A stretch of 64,000 nucleotides of DNA from Rhabdophis nuchalis (GCA_039707465.1 CM077644.1:216509462-216573461), one strand, 5' to 3'; positions 11,599 through 23,588 are shown, counted from the stretch's first letter. The notes: generated by a model not told the origin, from the letters alone. Translations and numbers: made by a program.

Positions 11599-11626
11599 GA
11601 TTATAAATATATAAATACATAGACAC

Positions 11627-11627
<1 letters not shown>

Positions 11628-11670
<43 letters not shown>
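11628..11670 (+). repeat. (TTA)n microsatellite
   Basis: About 14 trinucleotide units next to the 5' end of the minus-strand L2 fragment. It may be the tail of another retroelement, since L2 tails in this window are also (ATT)n (see 46098-46175). Confidence 0.95.
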
Positions 11671-11819
11671 GTTATTATAATCTTCGTAATCTTGTGCATT
11701 TATCTAAAATATAATGAATTCATCTGACAAGCATACATTTAGAAACACCCTTCAAACGAATAGCAAGGGATTGGTAGTAACACCAATTTTTCAGCACCCG
11801 CCAGCTCTTTGGCATAGGC

Positions 11820-11956
11820 CAGTGTTTCTCCAAATTCAGCAACTTTAAGATGTCTGGACTTCAACTCCCAGAATTCCCTAGCTAGTATAAACTGGCTAAG
11901 GAATTCTGGGAGTTGAAGTCTACATATCTTAAAGTTGCCAAGGTTGAAAAATACTG
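11820..11956. mobile_element. Palindromic hAT MITE, subfamily 'cagtgtttctc'
   Basis: Starts cagtgtttctccaaattc and ends gttgaaaaatactg, with arms meeting near 'ctagctagtataaactggc'. The core cttcaactcccagaattcc appears once in each direction. The flanks match poorly (4 of 8), so it is an older copy. Only eight bases separate it from the next hAT element at 11965. Confidence 0.82.
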
Positions 11957-11964
11957 CCCTAGAG

Positions 11965-12100
11965 CAGGCCTATGAAACTCCTAGCCCCTGGGTCAGATGC
12001 GTCATGCACTGGTCATGCCCCACATCCAGTTTAGCAAAGGGGGGAAAAGTCGTGACACATCACGTGATGACATTATGATGACGTGAGTTTGACACCCCTG
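11965..12100. mobile_element. hAT MITE, 'caggggtgtcaaactc' family
   Basis: Runs from caggcctatgaaactcc to gagtttgacacccctg. Flanks ccctagag (11957-11964) and ctctagag (12101-12108) agree at 7 of 8. The interior holds 'gatgcgtcatgcactggtc' and 'cacgtgatgacattatgatg'. A cleaner sister with perfect flanks is at 63152-63286. Confidence 0.85.
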
Positions 12101-12282
12101 CTCTAGAGTATTAAAATGGCAGAAGACTTCTAACCCTTAGATGTGCCCAGGGGGGGATAGCTGAGTATATTGGTGAGGAACCTGCAGCAGGGTAATTTGC
12201 CGGGCCATCTAGACAACCTGGAGTAATAATAATAAATTTCTAAGTAGAAAAAAACTGAGAATTGCTGAAATCTGAAATTCTG

Positions 12283-12810
12283 CTTAGATGATAAGGCCAC
12301 ACTTGGAATACTGCATTCAGTTTTGGTCGCCACGATGTAGAAAAGACGTGGAGACTCTAGAAAGAGTGCAGAGAAGAGCAACAAAGATGATCAGGGGACT
12401 GGAGGATAAAACATATGAAGAACGGTTTCAGGAACTGGGTATGTCTAGTTTGATGAAGAGAAGGACCAGGGGAGACATGATAGCAGTGTTCCAGTATCTC
12501 AGGGGTTGCCACAAAGAAGAGGGAGTCAAACTATTTTCCAAAAAACCTGAGGGCAGAACAAAAAGCAATGGGTGGAAACTAATCAAGGAGGGAAGCAACT
12601 TAGAACCGAGGAGAAATTTCCTGACAGTTAGAAGTTAGAATCAGTGGAACAGCTTGCCTCCAGAAGTTGTGAATGCCCCAACACTGGAAGTCTTTAAGAA
12701 GATGTTGGATAGCCATCTGTCTGAAATGATACAGGGTTTTCTACGTAGGAAGGGGGTTGGACTAGAAGACCTCCAAGGTCCCTTCCAACTCTGCTGTTGT
12801 ATGGTATTGT
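12283..12810 (+). mobile_element. CR1-clade LINE 3' end
   Basis: The translation is unmistakably CR1 ORF2 C-terminus: 'MIRPHLEYCIQFWSP', 'LERVQRRATKMIRGLED', 'KRRTRGDMIAVFQYLRG', then 'WNSLPPEVVNAPTLEVFKKM' broken by one frameshift near 12640. It ends with the family 3' UTR 'ggttggactagaagacctcc' and 'ggtcccttccaactctg'. The endonuclease and RT core are missing through 5' truncation. Confidence 0.9.
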
Positions 12811-13983
12811 GTTATGATATTCCTTGTGCAGTGTGCTTGGGGCAAACATATCATTATTGCACTGTGCAAAAAGCTAGAAGTTTAGCTTGGTTTAGCTTGG
12901 TTTTATTTATTTATTCTCCTCCTAGCTTATTCTTAATCATTCAGCAGAAAGCCACCTGTTCCAAACACTTCAAGGGAACGGGCAATGCCTATTCAGACCA
13001 GGGTTAGCTACCTGATATGTCAGCCTAATCTCTGTTAAAGAGACTATACAGTTCCACACTTGCAGATACTTAAATGGGCTTTTAAAAAGAAAAAAGAAAA
13101 AACAGGTTCTTTGCCTTTGGGCTACATGAATGGCTAAATATATGGTCAGAATTATTTTATTTATTATTTTTAATTTCTGCAACGCTAATAATAGCTTATT
13201 GCTATTTGCTGTTTTTTCTGCTATTTTATATTATGTTTTTAGCCTCTCCCCCCCCCCCCCCCCATGTGTTAATGTACATTTCTTTAGCTACCTGGACTTT
13301 CTCCAGGGAAGAAAAAATGTATATTACATTTTAAAATAAAAGAAATAAATTCTCCAGCTTCACTTTTTACTAGCTATTCCCTGGAGTTCTAATCCTCCTC
13401 AATTTTTCCAGCTTCTTTGGAATCTCACTGTTCACTTGCCAGATCCTTCTATATATTTCCAAGAAACCAGAAATGCATAATTGAACAGGAGACAAAAGAT
13501 GAGAACATAGATTTGCATATTACTTATACATCTACTTTAGGGCACATTGGACTTAAGTTCTGCTTCAGTCTACTGCTGATGCATTGTTGTCCCTTGTTAT
13601 AATTCTTTGAAACCAGACTGTAGTACGGAGCCCTTCAGACAGAGGACACCTTCAAATAGTGTATTGTACTTTGACAGATGTTCAAGTAGAGGACAGTCTA
13701 CTTAGTGAAACACATGTAACTTGATCTGTATTTCATTTTTCAAGAGACAAAAACACAACCTCTCTTCCTTCCAGTAACTTGGAGCTACAAGCGATTTTAT
13801 CTCTTCCGGTGGTTTCCCCCCCATTGTTCCCATGCTGCGTGTATTGCCTGCTATCACTTATATTACAGAAAAAGGATGATAATAATGATGGAGGAGGAAG
13901 TCTTTTTTTACTTTATATTATTTTTCTTTTCATTGTTTTCTTCTTTTTTCTGATTCCAGTTTTTATTTTATTTTATTATTTTA

Positions 13984-13984
<1 letters not shown>
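12811..13984. other. AT-rich DNA, no gene seen
   Basis: It contains a 15-base C run at about 13249-13263 and long T-rich stretches near 13900-13980. No gene was recognised. Confidence 0.45.

Positions 13985-14072
<88 letters not shown>
13985..14072 (+). repeat. (ATT)n microsatellite
   Basis: Nearly 90 bp of uninterrupted trinucleotide repeat. It produces an artefactual poly-leucine frame. Confidence 0.96.
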
Positions 14073-14073
<1 letters not shown>

Positions 14074-14149
14074 ACCATTTAATAAAAAGTATTTAAAAAT
14101 AGATCAGGTGTTTGCCCTGAGGCAATTAAAGTAGACACAGTCTCAGCAG

Positions 14150-15420
14150 TATAAACTCAACAACCTGCCCTGGACCTTGTCTTCTTGGTTGGAGAAATCC
14201 TCCAGGGAGATGATGAAGAGCTGGGTCAGAGTGGTGATAAATACATCCATGAGAGAAGGATAGTTGCCTTGTTCTTTGAAAGAATTGTTGGCATGAGTCT
14301 CCACAAGATGCCATCATTCAACATTTATTGGCCTGTCTCCAATCTGCATTTTGGGGAAATATTGTAAAAGATTGACCTACAACTGCAGAGGACCCTAGAG
14401 CAGGGGTCTTCAAAGTTGGCTCTTTTAAGACTGGTGGACTTCAACTCCCAGAGTTCCCCAGCCAGCATAGCTGGCTGGGGAATTCTGGGAGTTGAAGTCC
14501 ACCAGTCTTAAAAGAGCCGACTTTGCAGACCCCTGCCCTAGAGGAAATTGATTGTCTGGACCCATTACAGTTCTTAGTTCAGTATGGAGATGACATTGAT
14601 CATCATTACTGATGATCTCTGATGAAACTAGGATATGACCCTCCTAGTTCTGTTTGACCTAAATATATTTTGATGGTATCCTTCTGAACTTTCTCCAACA
14701 ATTAGGAGTAGGGATTATTGCAATGGGGGTTCTGCTCATTCCTGGAATGATGACTCCAGTCAATAGTAACAATAGGATAGACAAGCTAGACCTGTAAAAT
14801 CAGGATTGCCTCAGAGTTCACATTCTTCCCACCTTTATTGAACAACTACATAAAGCTGTTGATTAAGATCATTTAGTAGCATAGAATTAAGGCTTCATCT
14901 GTTCCTCTGACAGAATATAGAATGTGAAGGATATGTGCATGTGTTTTATTTGTATAGTTATAATATACACTGAAGATGGCATTTAATTTCATTATACGAG
15001 GTGCAATGACAACAAAGTAAACTAAACTAATAAGTGATGCTGTTGAGTTTAAATGCTTGGAGGATGTCTGGGTCTGGTGAATACTAGGATGATACTCAAT
15101 CCTGGCAAGTGGGAGTAGGTGTGTGCTTGAAGGCCAGCCAGTTCCCCTGAAATTTCATCATTAATTTTGGACATAAGGTGGTACTTCTCATAAAGCAAAT
15201 GGCGTGTAATTTGAGGGTCGTCTTACACTCACAGCTCCTACTCAAGGATTGTGGATAACTGTAATGGCTTTTGCTTAATTCCACGTAATGCACCAACTGT
15301 GACCTTTTTTGGAATGGACTACTGCAATGTGCTCTACATGGGGCTGCCTTTGAAGAGCATTCAGAAGCTGCAGCTGATGTACAATGCAGACTATCATCTT
15401 TAGGGTCAGGTAAGTGTGCC
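14150..15420 (+). pseudogene. Old L2-clade LINE relic
   Basis: Several diverged pieces sit at the spacing expected for one L2 copy. 'WPVSNLHFGEIL' at about 14330 corresponds to the 'YRPVSNLPFL' RT motif. 'LVLFDLN' at about 14652 corresponds to 'LVLLDLSAAFD'. 'GMDYCNVLYMGLPLKSIQKL' at about 15315-15374 corresponds to 'SRLDYCNSLYMGLPLRCTRR'. The distance between the second and third pieces is close to that in the intact copy at 34329. Many stops and shifts mark it as ancient. A palindromic MITE inserted into it at 14401. Confidence 0.65.
14401..14535. mobile_element. Palindromic hAT MITE, 'ggtctgcaaagtcggc' subfamily
   Basis: Starts caggggtcttcaaagttgg and ends ctttgcagacccctg, with arms meeting at 'agccagcatagctggct'. 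The 8-bp target duplication CCCTAGAG is perfect (14393-14400 and 14536-14543). It interrupts an old L2 relic, so it is the younger insertion. Confidence 0.93.
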
Positions 15421-15714
15421 TTTCCAGATGTTGATTGATTTGATTGATTTAGTGTATGATGATAGTACATTAGCCAGGAGACTACAATGCTAATATAACG
15501 TAGTTTTTTGGCAGCCTAACATTGCTTTTCCGTTTGCTTCATGCTCACATGCTATCCGGAAGTCCATTACAAGGGTACAAACTAGCTCTGCACTCAGAAT
15601 ATCTTATGGTGTTCTGCAGCAGCATCCAGGGCTTTTTCCCTCCATCAATGTTGCCTTGTGTTTGGGAGTCCCATTTGGGTAGATCTGGCACTGGTTAGGT
15701 TTGTACTTCTGCAT

Positions 15715-15912
15715 AAACTGCCATTATTTTTCCTACTAAAGTAATACCTATTTATCTACTTGCATGTAGCATTCTTTTGAACTGCTAGGTTGGTAGAAGT
15801 CAAGGAAAATGCATGGGAACTGGCCCCGTCATCCTGTGCTAGGACTTGGACTGCCAGAGAACAAACCTTCTCCAGTGTCTTTAAGCCACTGAGCCACCAC
15901 ACCTCTTTTCCA
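15715..15912 (-). repeat. tRNA-derived SINE (CTTTA type), partial
   Basis: On the minus strand it reads 'gtggctcagtggcttaaag' (A-box-like) then the body block with 'cctagcagttcaaaag' and 'caagtagataaataggta'. It is the same family as 806-1123. The 3' end is missing. Confidence 0.7.
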
Positions 15913-18186
15913 GTTGTTCATTACTTTTATGAAACAGTATCTTCTTCCCTTTTAGCTTTTAGGAACTTGGTGAAAATCCTGTGGTTCCTTCAAGCCAGGA
16001 TACCGAATTGTTGGCATTTAGCAATATGTGAAGAGAGTTTCTCAACATCCTACTATCTTTGAATGTACTCTATATATAATCTACCTGTTGACAGGATTAA
16101 ATATGAACATTGAAGTGGTGAAGCTCTGAACATATACAAGTTTTCCTTTGTTTGTTCACATACACCTCAAAACAAGCTTACTAAAGCAGATTTCATAACT
16201 CTGAACAATGAATTATATTAGAATACTCAAACTATTTTAATTATATTCTCTTGTTATTTGCCCAATCTACTCTGCTGAAATATTTGCATTCGTACCAAAG
16301 AGCAATTTATATCAAAGAGTTTGAAATTAATTTTAAAATTTATAGTAAACTAAGACATTTTCTTCTCACTCCCCCCCTTCTCCTCCATAATAATTACATG
16401 TCTATCTCCTGTCCTTTGGCTTTGTCTAATTTTGCCTGTGCTAGAAAGGTCTCGATCATTTAGTTCCATGTAATGATATCAAAGTTGGATGAAGCTGCCT
16501 GATTAGCACTTTGGATCTCATAAGTTTGTATTGCCATAGAACATTTTTTATCTGGGCCATGGAAGCGTGCCTCTCCATATCTTGCAAATAAGCCTGAATA
16601 TTTGGTCTATTAACTCTTTATAAGAAACAATGAATGGAAGACATAAAAACCTATGCAGAGCAATGAATGGTGCTGATTTCCATATGAGCCAGGATTCTAT
16701 TAATGTTGAATGAATTAATGACTACTTGGATGCCGATGGCATTTGAGTGGCACCAAGGGAAGATAGAGATTATTCAGACAGTTGCATTCTCCATCTTGGT
16801 ATAAAATTTGAAGGTGGCCCAAATTTATTCAAATAAATAACTTTTTGGAGTCTGGGAATTAGCACCACAGATTGAAGAGAAAGGAATAGATTTTTTTTTT
16901 TTTAAGAGGATGTTAAGATTGTATTTGAAATTGACCATATTGAGGCAGGAAAGTTCTCTCCATCCTACTCATTTTGACACTGTATGAATAAACAGCTGGA
17001 ATGTGCAAATATTGAAGTAAGAGGATTTGTCTCACTAATAATTCTGTGAACCATGTTGCTAACATGGCTAAGAAGGTGATCTCTTCCAGCTAGCATATCC
17101 ACGAGAAATACTTTACCACCACCGACAACCATAGCAAAAAATTAATTGGAATAGCAGATATTCTTATTAAGTTCAAGAGCTGCTGCTCTGAATAGCTATC
17201 TGATGAAAAATGTATCATACATCTCTCCATGCTTCATCTCTTTCGGGCAGCAACCTGCAATTATTCTTTCCTTCCCAAGTCCTTCAAAGGATGCCATGCA
17301 AATCTATCTTCCATTACTACATTAGCTTTCAGAATATATTGCATCCCCCATACAATCCCTAGATATATACCAGCTAAAGCAGTTCATCCCAGAGCAGAAA
17401 TACTAATTTCTTTCTGTCCATGGATGACTGGCCTCTATGAATTCCCTTCAGAGACCAAGGTCAAAAGTGCATCTTGAAAAGTGCAGGAAACCTATTACAT
17501 TTTCTATGAGCCAGCAGTAGAAATGCTGTAACACTGAAGTACTAACTGGACTTGTATTATATTAACACATTTCAGATTACCACTGACCTGACCTGCAGCT
17601 GGGCAAATGGTCTTATTGAGATATTAGTTCAAAAGGGTTTTGCTTTTAGCAATGTATAAAAAATTAATATGACCTTATTGTGTGCTAATATAGTATAATA
17701 ATGTCAATTGATACTAAGTAAGATAAGCCCTTCCAATCAGTTGCAGGAGAAGTAAAAAAAAAAGCCTTCTCCCAATGTTCAAATTATGAATAAAAATTAC
17801 CATCCTGATCAGGTGGTTATTAAACATAGGAGTCTCAAGCTAGTGATTTTAATGCTATTGCGCAAAAACCTTATTCTTTGTATGGCCACTATAACAACTT
17901 GGAAGCAGAGGGATTTGCCAGCTCTTTATAGTGCACGAAACTGCTGACATTGTAGATCAAGCCAAACCCCAAAATTCTAGGAAATTCATGGAATTCAGAT
18001 CATAGAACCACTAACCTATACAGATAAAAAAATATTTAATTATCATTTAAAAGATACAGTCAAAAGTGTATGTAGAAAACACTTTTTTTCTTCAGCAGTC
18101 AACACCCTGATAAGCACAAAGCAGCATCTGATAAACAAACAGAAAAGAAATAATACCCTAATCAAGACCATCAATAAGGTTAGAAG
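15913..18186. other. AT-rich DNA, no gene seen
   Basis: More than 2 kb without a recognisable repeat or exon: the longest apparently unique stretch of the first third of the window. Confidence 0.45.
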
Positions 18187-18574
18187 CAGTGGTGGGATTC
18201 AAATAATTTAACAACCAGTTCTCTGCCCTAATGACCGGCTTGGTGGACGTAGCCATGGTAGGCATGGCCAGGGGCTGTGACAGGCAACACTCGACTTCCT
18301 GCACCTCTTGGAAGCAAAAATGGGCCACAGGGGGCACCCCTTGTGCCCCATTTGGGCCTAGTAGGCCTCCCTGCAGCCTCCTTGGAGCAAAAATGGGCCA
18401 CGGGGCCCCACGTCCCATTTTGGGCCTAGTAGGTTTCCCTGTAGCCTCCTGGGAGCAGAGACAGGCCACCGGGGGGAGGGGGGAGACGGCGAACTCCTGG
18501 AAGGGGTGGGGTGAGACAGCAATTTAACAATTGGTTCACCCGAACTGGGCCAAACTCGCTGAATCTCACCACTT
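18187..18574. mobile_element. hAT-type element, 'cagtggtgggattcaa' family
   Basis: Left end cagtggtgggattcaaat, right end 'gaatctcaccactt'. Flanks gttagaag / tttagagg match at 6 of 8. The GC-rich interior repeats the block 'aaaatgggccac' and 'cctagtaggcctccctgcagc' with variation three times. Non-autonomous, moderately old. Confidence 0.72.
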
Positions 18575-18620
18575 TTTAGAGGGCAATCTTAATAGCAGGG
18601 AAACCTCACTTTCCTTCACA

Positions 18621-18665
18621 CTGATGAGGTTACTTTGGCTGGTAATGAAATATCTGCAAGAAAAG
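18621..18665 (+). ncRNA. Hammerhead-ribozyme-like motif (candidate Penelope-like element end)
   Basis: The order CTGATGA, then a hairpin-forming segment (gttac / gtaat), then GAAA, then 'tatctgcaag' matches the conserved core order of a type I hammerhead ribozyme. The same sequence in reverse orientation occurs at 19135-19195. Penelope-like retroelements are known to carry such motifs in their terminal repeats. This copy has a mutated site after GAAA and would probably not cleave. Confidence 0.3.
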
Positions 18666-19134
18666 AGCCAAGTCTGGATAACGCCAAAACCCAATGTATT
18701 TAACTTTCTCTGAACCATCCAATATGGCTCTTCCTCCCACAAAGTACATTCAGTCTGAGATCACTGGCCTGGATATTCTGGCTGCCTTCAGAAGTTTAAC
18801 CTATTTGGGTAGTTTGTCAACTTTGTTCTTTCTGCAGAGGAAATGGTGATTGTGAAGTTTTGTGGTTCAAACAGAAAGGACCCCAACACTCTACATGTTG
18901 CATCTAGATAAGAATATTGCGTAGTAGGATAAACCCACTGAAAGCAGCTGATTGCCTTCTGTCAACATGAGGATGCAAGCCACTTAAATGCACTACATTT
19001 TTAAATCTGGTGCTACTTTTTCTGAAAAGACACACTGATTCACTTATTTTAGGTACTAAACAGCAGTTAATTCTTGACATAACTGATATCCCTGCCCTGG
19101 AAAATTCTAGCTCCCAATATATCCTCAGTACTCT

Positions 19135-19195
19135 CTGAGCTTGATTGTTTTCTTGCAAATGTTTCATTATCAAAATTAGGTAACATCATCAACAC
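19135..19195 (-). ncRNA. Second hammerhead-like motif, inverted
   Basis: On the minus strand it reads TTGATGA, a stem (gttacc / gataat), then GAAAC, followed by 'atttgcaagaaaacaatc'. It matches the motif at 18621 in the opposite orientation, about 0.5 kb away. The minus-strand frame between them includes 'VDRRQSAAFSGFILL', which I do not recognise. Confidence 0.3.
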
Positions 19196-19199
19196 TAGT

Positions 19200-20363
19200 A
19201 GGGTGTGTGAGGTTTGGTCTCCTTTTATACTCTAATGGCTTGCCCTGTCAGTGTTGGTGGGACTGGTCTTGGTAGTTCTTTGGTTGATCTGCTTATTATT
19301 AGCCAAAAAGCCACCAAGACCACTCCCACCATCAGTGACAAAGTTTGGATTTAAACCTTTCAAGTTTAAATGGACTTTTGACTTACAGCCATCTTTTTCC
19401 AATAGTGAAAATATTGCTCCATATTTATGCAATGGTTTAGCCTGATCTGAATTAGTTCTTGTTTTATTTCCTACATTGGCTGATCTTAGCCCTGTCACAA
19501 TCCTCCTTTTCGTTTATTATATAAGATTATTAGGATGGCAGGAGAGAATTCTGTACAATGCTCTGAGCATTTCACAAGACAAGAGAGAATAAAAAAGCAA
19601 CATATAGATAATAAGGAATTAATTACTGAAGCTATAGGGCTTAACAATAAAGCCAGGAAAAGAAAATTATGATTTGTCAGAAAAATCAATTTGAAGACTA
19701 GTTTCATCATATAGCAGGGTAAAGTAAATATAGCTCCAAAATTTATTCTTTGTGCTATTGTTTTTAAATTTCTACAGAATACAATAATCTTATTTTGATT
19801 TTTTTTTGTTTAGATGTATTATGTTAGATTTTTTTTTCTTTTTTTATGTAGCTGAAACTTTTCAGCAGCATTCTGATAAAAGTTAAATTATTGGCTATAG
19901 ATAACAATACTTTTCTTAAACTGAAATGTGACATTTGGCAATCTAATAATTTTAAAATCTTAAGTAAAACTATAATGAGATCACATTTTAATCAATGAGA
20001 TGAAAACTGATTAGGGTTTGTGAAAGCATAAATCTAAGACTGAGAAACATGAGAGAGATCTTTCCAGTGCTACTAGATTTCACAAATAGCCCTCTCAAGA
20101 TGATTCGACCTTTTAATCAAAGAACATTATTTTCCAGGGGATGGAGAAATTCTCAGTCAAGAAGGGAATGGAAAGAGGTGGGGGTTTCTATCCAAACCAA
20201 GTTTTTTGTTTATTTTTATTTGTCTCTGTTGTCTGTATTGTCATCTGAGTTACTGTTTGCAACCTTCACAACATATTTAGTTCTCATTGTTTTGTAATTT
20301 TCTGGAAAGGGAAATGAAATCTTTATACGCACACAATTTGCTGAAGAATACATTGGGATATTC
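19200..20363. other. AT-rich DNA, no gene seen
   Basis: T-rich stretches at 19798-19860. The first 150 bases look like a continuation of the dispersed repeat that carries the motif at 19135. Confidence 0.4.
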
Positions 20364-20559
20364 CAGGGGTGGCATACACTTACCTTCCCTGCCGGTTCGT
20401 AAATGTGAGTGCGCACACAGATCCTTCAGCGCATGCGCTTTTGGTGAAGAAAGGGCCTGAAAGGGATGCCATAGAGCTGGGTGCAGGTAGGTAGAGCCAT
20501 CCATGATTTCCGCTACCGATTTGGGTGATCTGGTCTGACCCGGTAGGATACCATTTCTG
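20364..20559. mobile_element. hAT-type element, 'caggggtggcat' family
   Basis: Left end caggggtggcatac and right end 'gataccatttctg' bound 196 bp. Flanks ggatattc / gaatgttc agree at 6 of 8. The interior holds 'gagtgcgcacacag' and 'gcgcatgcgctt'. Non-autonomous. Confidence 0.7.
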
Positions 20560-20928
20560 GAATGTTCAGAGAAAATTGGTAAGGGAAGAAAGACTTGGAA
20601 AAACATCTCAGAAATTTTACCTCAGCTTTAATAGGTGGTATTGGCCAGAGTTAAGGTTTAATTTAAACTTGTAACAAAGGTTTTCAGTATTTTTACCTCT
20701 TTGGACATATCAAGAATAAAACTAATGGAAGCAAACACACACACACACCCTCCATCTAAGCCAGAAATGCTGAAGAAGTGTCTATAAGAGCCAAACTGAT
20801 TGGAACCCATTTCTGGGCAGGAGAGGAAAACACCCAGAATTCTTTTTGTAAAAATATGTTAGCAGTTGTTAATTAATAAGCGGATATTTGCACTCAAAAC
20901 AAAACTAGTAAAATAGAAGATAGCAATA

Positions 20929-21138
20929 GCACTTATACACTGCTTCACAGTGCTTTACATCCCTCTCTAAGTGGTTTACAGAGTCAGCATATTGCCCCCA
21001 ACAATCTGGGTTCTCATTTTACCAACCTCAGAAGGATAGAAGGCTGAGTCAACCTTGAGTGGCTCAGAATCGAACTGCTGGCAATCAGCAGACTTACCCT
21101 GCAATACTTCATTCTAACCACTGTGTCACCATAGCTCT
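20929..21138 (-). repeat. Sauria-type SINE, minus strand
   Basis: Reads tagcaatagcactta, 'gtggtttacagagtcagc', 'aggctgagtcaaccttgag' and ends 'taaccactgtgtcacc', the reverse complement of the copy at 2025-2233. Near full length. Confidence 0.87.
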
Positions 21139-21956
21139 TAAGAGACATTTTGACCTAAGGCCTTGCTTACAGGTATAAAATGCTTTTCTGAGTGTCAAAG
21201 AACCATTTAGGGCAACTCTAGAAAAGCTTAGATCTTGCTTATGAAAGACAGAAAGACAAGGCCCGCACTGCTTATTTAATGCAGGCAGAAAATGTTCTTG
21301 GATATTTTGTGCTTGAATCTCCATAGCGTTATTATGCAGATGATGCAACTTCACGCAGCATATTATGCGTGACCCTGTAATTGCATCTAAAATGCTCTTT
21401 AGTTCAAGAAATGCCAGGGGGGTCAAATGGAATGGCAAGAATTAGCTTGCTTTCTTCTGCACAAGTCTTTTTGTTGAAAAGTTATTATGCATAAAAAAAT
21501 TACACACACATACATATACACACTTATAAACTATTTTTGAGACATTAGCCAGTTCATTAAGCTAAAACTCATGGAACTAGAATAATTCTACCAGCATGTA
21601 ATTTAGCCAGGTGAAGGAGAACAAAGAGAGATAGAGGCATGTTGAACAAAGTCATTAAATAGAAGCATTTTCTAAGTGCAAAGTAATATCCTACATATTA
21701 TAAGCAATCTTAATTACATTAAAGTCTTGGATATGCTGCCAGTGACTTCTAAATGCCTTATTTACTGTTTTGAAAAGCATATAATATTTTGAATTATAAA
21801 CATAATTATTGTGGAATAATCACTACATTTTCATAAATTGAATAGTTTCTGTACAGTTTTGGTATATGTGGCAGGGGACAAATTGAATTCATAATGTATA
21901 TATATAATGACATAATTATAGCTTCTACTAAAACAAAGCTATTTCTTCAGCTATAC
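21139..21956. other. AT-rich DNA, no gene seen
   Basis: A minus-strand frame of about 110 codons crosses the start of this stretch but begins inside the SINE and has no recognisable domain. Nothing else was seen. Confidence 0.4.
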
Positions 21957-22090
21957 CAGGGGTGTCTAGCCTAGCAACTTTAATACTTATGGACTTCAAT
22001 TCCCAGAATTCCTCAGCCAGCATTGTTGGCTAGGGAATTCTGGGAGTTGAAGTCTTCACATCTTAAGGTTGGCAGGGTTGGACACCCGGG
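21957..22090. mobile_element. Palindromic hAT MITE, 'gggtgtctagcctagc' variant
   Basis: Left arm caggggtgtctagcc, right arm ending 'ggttggacacccggg', centre 'cagccagcattgttggctag'. The core cttcaattcccagaattcc is present in both orientations. Flanks agree at only 4 of 8, so it is old. Confidence 0.82.
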
Positions 22091-22460
22091 ATCCACATGA
22101 TACCAGAAGCTCTTTCATAGACTTGAAAATAGCCTTATAAAAATAGCTTATCTATATACTAGGTATTCTAGGTGAATTACTTTTTTTTTGTACTTCCTAT
22201 GCACAAGTGCATAAGCGGAGGCAATAACGTAGCTGCATGAAACGCACATTCCCTTGGAAAGATTGCCACAGAAAGCTTTGAATGTGATACAAAGGTGGAA
22301 AGTATTAAGTACTTTGCATTAAATGCACTGGATTGATTTCATTAATATTGAACTAAATTTAAAGACTCTGTGTTGCCTTCAGAAATGTTGATTTAATACA
22401 TAAGATACAAGTTATCTACAGATCTCTGCGTAGGTTATAGAACAGAAGACTTTTCTAATG

Positions 22461-22577
22461 CAGTGTTTATCTTGGTCCCTTTAAGGTGGGTGGGCTGCAA
22501 CTCTCCCAATTCCCCAGCCAGCCATTCTGGGAACTGAAGATGACCCATCTTAAAGGGACTGAAACTGAGAAACACTG
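22461..22577. mobile_element. Palindromic hAT MITE, 'cagtgttt' subfamily, diverged
   Basis: Bounded by cagtgtttatcttgg and 'ctgagaaacactg'. Flanks ttctaatg (22453-22460) and ttctaagg (22578-22585) agree at 7 of 8. The core is altered to 'gcaactctcccaattcc'. Confidence 0.82.
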
Positions 22578-23371
22578 TTCTAAGGTGTCTGCTTTCTTGA
22601 TCATTGATGGAGTGGAGGATCTAGATCCTATAATGCAAACTATAGTCTATTCTGTGACCTAGAATGATGTTAACAGCTGTCCACAAAAGTAGATACGAAA
22701 TGTCTCCAGAGAACTATTGCCTCAGTACTATTTGTACCATAGATTAATATAAATGGATTACATTATTAGAATGGAAAGGTTTTTTTTTTAAAAAAATCCT
22801 AGAATAAGGCAATTATTGCCTCCAAACCTATTTGGATAAATATATGTAGTCCAGAGGATTCATGGACAACTTGAAGAAGTCTTTACATTACAATATTGGC
22901 AACTTTTTTAAATTCTTTTTTTCTAATAATGCCTTGAACATCTGTATGGATATTGACTTTTTCCTTACTTTTATATAGAGAGTCAACTGACCATTCCTAC
23001 AATCTGTTCTGTTGTACTGGTTTCCATTATTTTGTTGTATAGTATTTATCAATTGATGTGTTATTCTTCTTTGGTACTTTTTAACTACTTTATCAATCAA
23101 TCTATCTATTACTTCAATAGTCATTTTTTAAATTTTATATCTTGTGTGTAGGTATACCTGTGTATGTGTGTATTTGCGTATAGACACATATGCATGCATA
23201 TGCACATACACATGTACATTCATTTATTCAATGGCCATATGTTAGTTTTGGTCATATGCCTTATTTTGCATTCCTTAAATATTTATTTACTGTAAATTCA
23301 CCAACTTTTTTATTTTATTCATTGCAATATGATTTTATTTTCTGAGCAACTTCCTGGAAACAGTGAAGGAC
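22578..23371. other. AT-rich DNA, no gene seen
   Basis: It includes imperfect TG-rich and CATATG-rich repeats at about 23140-23220. No gene was recognised. Confidence 0.45.
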
Positions 23372-23588
23372 TCACTCATGGTGCCTCATGGGTTGCAGGA
23401 GATTGTCGCAGCTGAAAACGGAGCTCGGGAGCCCATTTTCCCTGGCAGAGTGTTCAGGCCACCACAGGCACCCCTAACACAAATGATGTTCAGCTGGCCA
23501 TGCCCACCCCGCCCACACTGAGCCCGGTCCTCTGAGGTGAAACACAACCCTGATGCATCCCTCAACGTAATCAAGTTTGACACTCCTG
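23372..23588. mobile_element. hAT element fragment, 'gtgtcaaactc' family
   Basis: The right end 'caagtttgacactcctg' and the upstream blocks 'ccatgcccaccccgcccac' and 'ctgatgcatccctcaacg' match the family at 11965 and 63152. The left end is lost or unrecognisable. Start approximate. Confidence 0.6.

Noticed and set aside
13779..14096. Possible membrane protein with many leucines
   Set aside because: It is T-rich DNA plus an (ATT)n array; no conserved domain.
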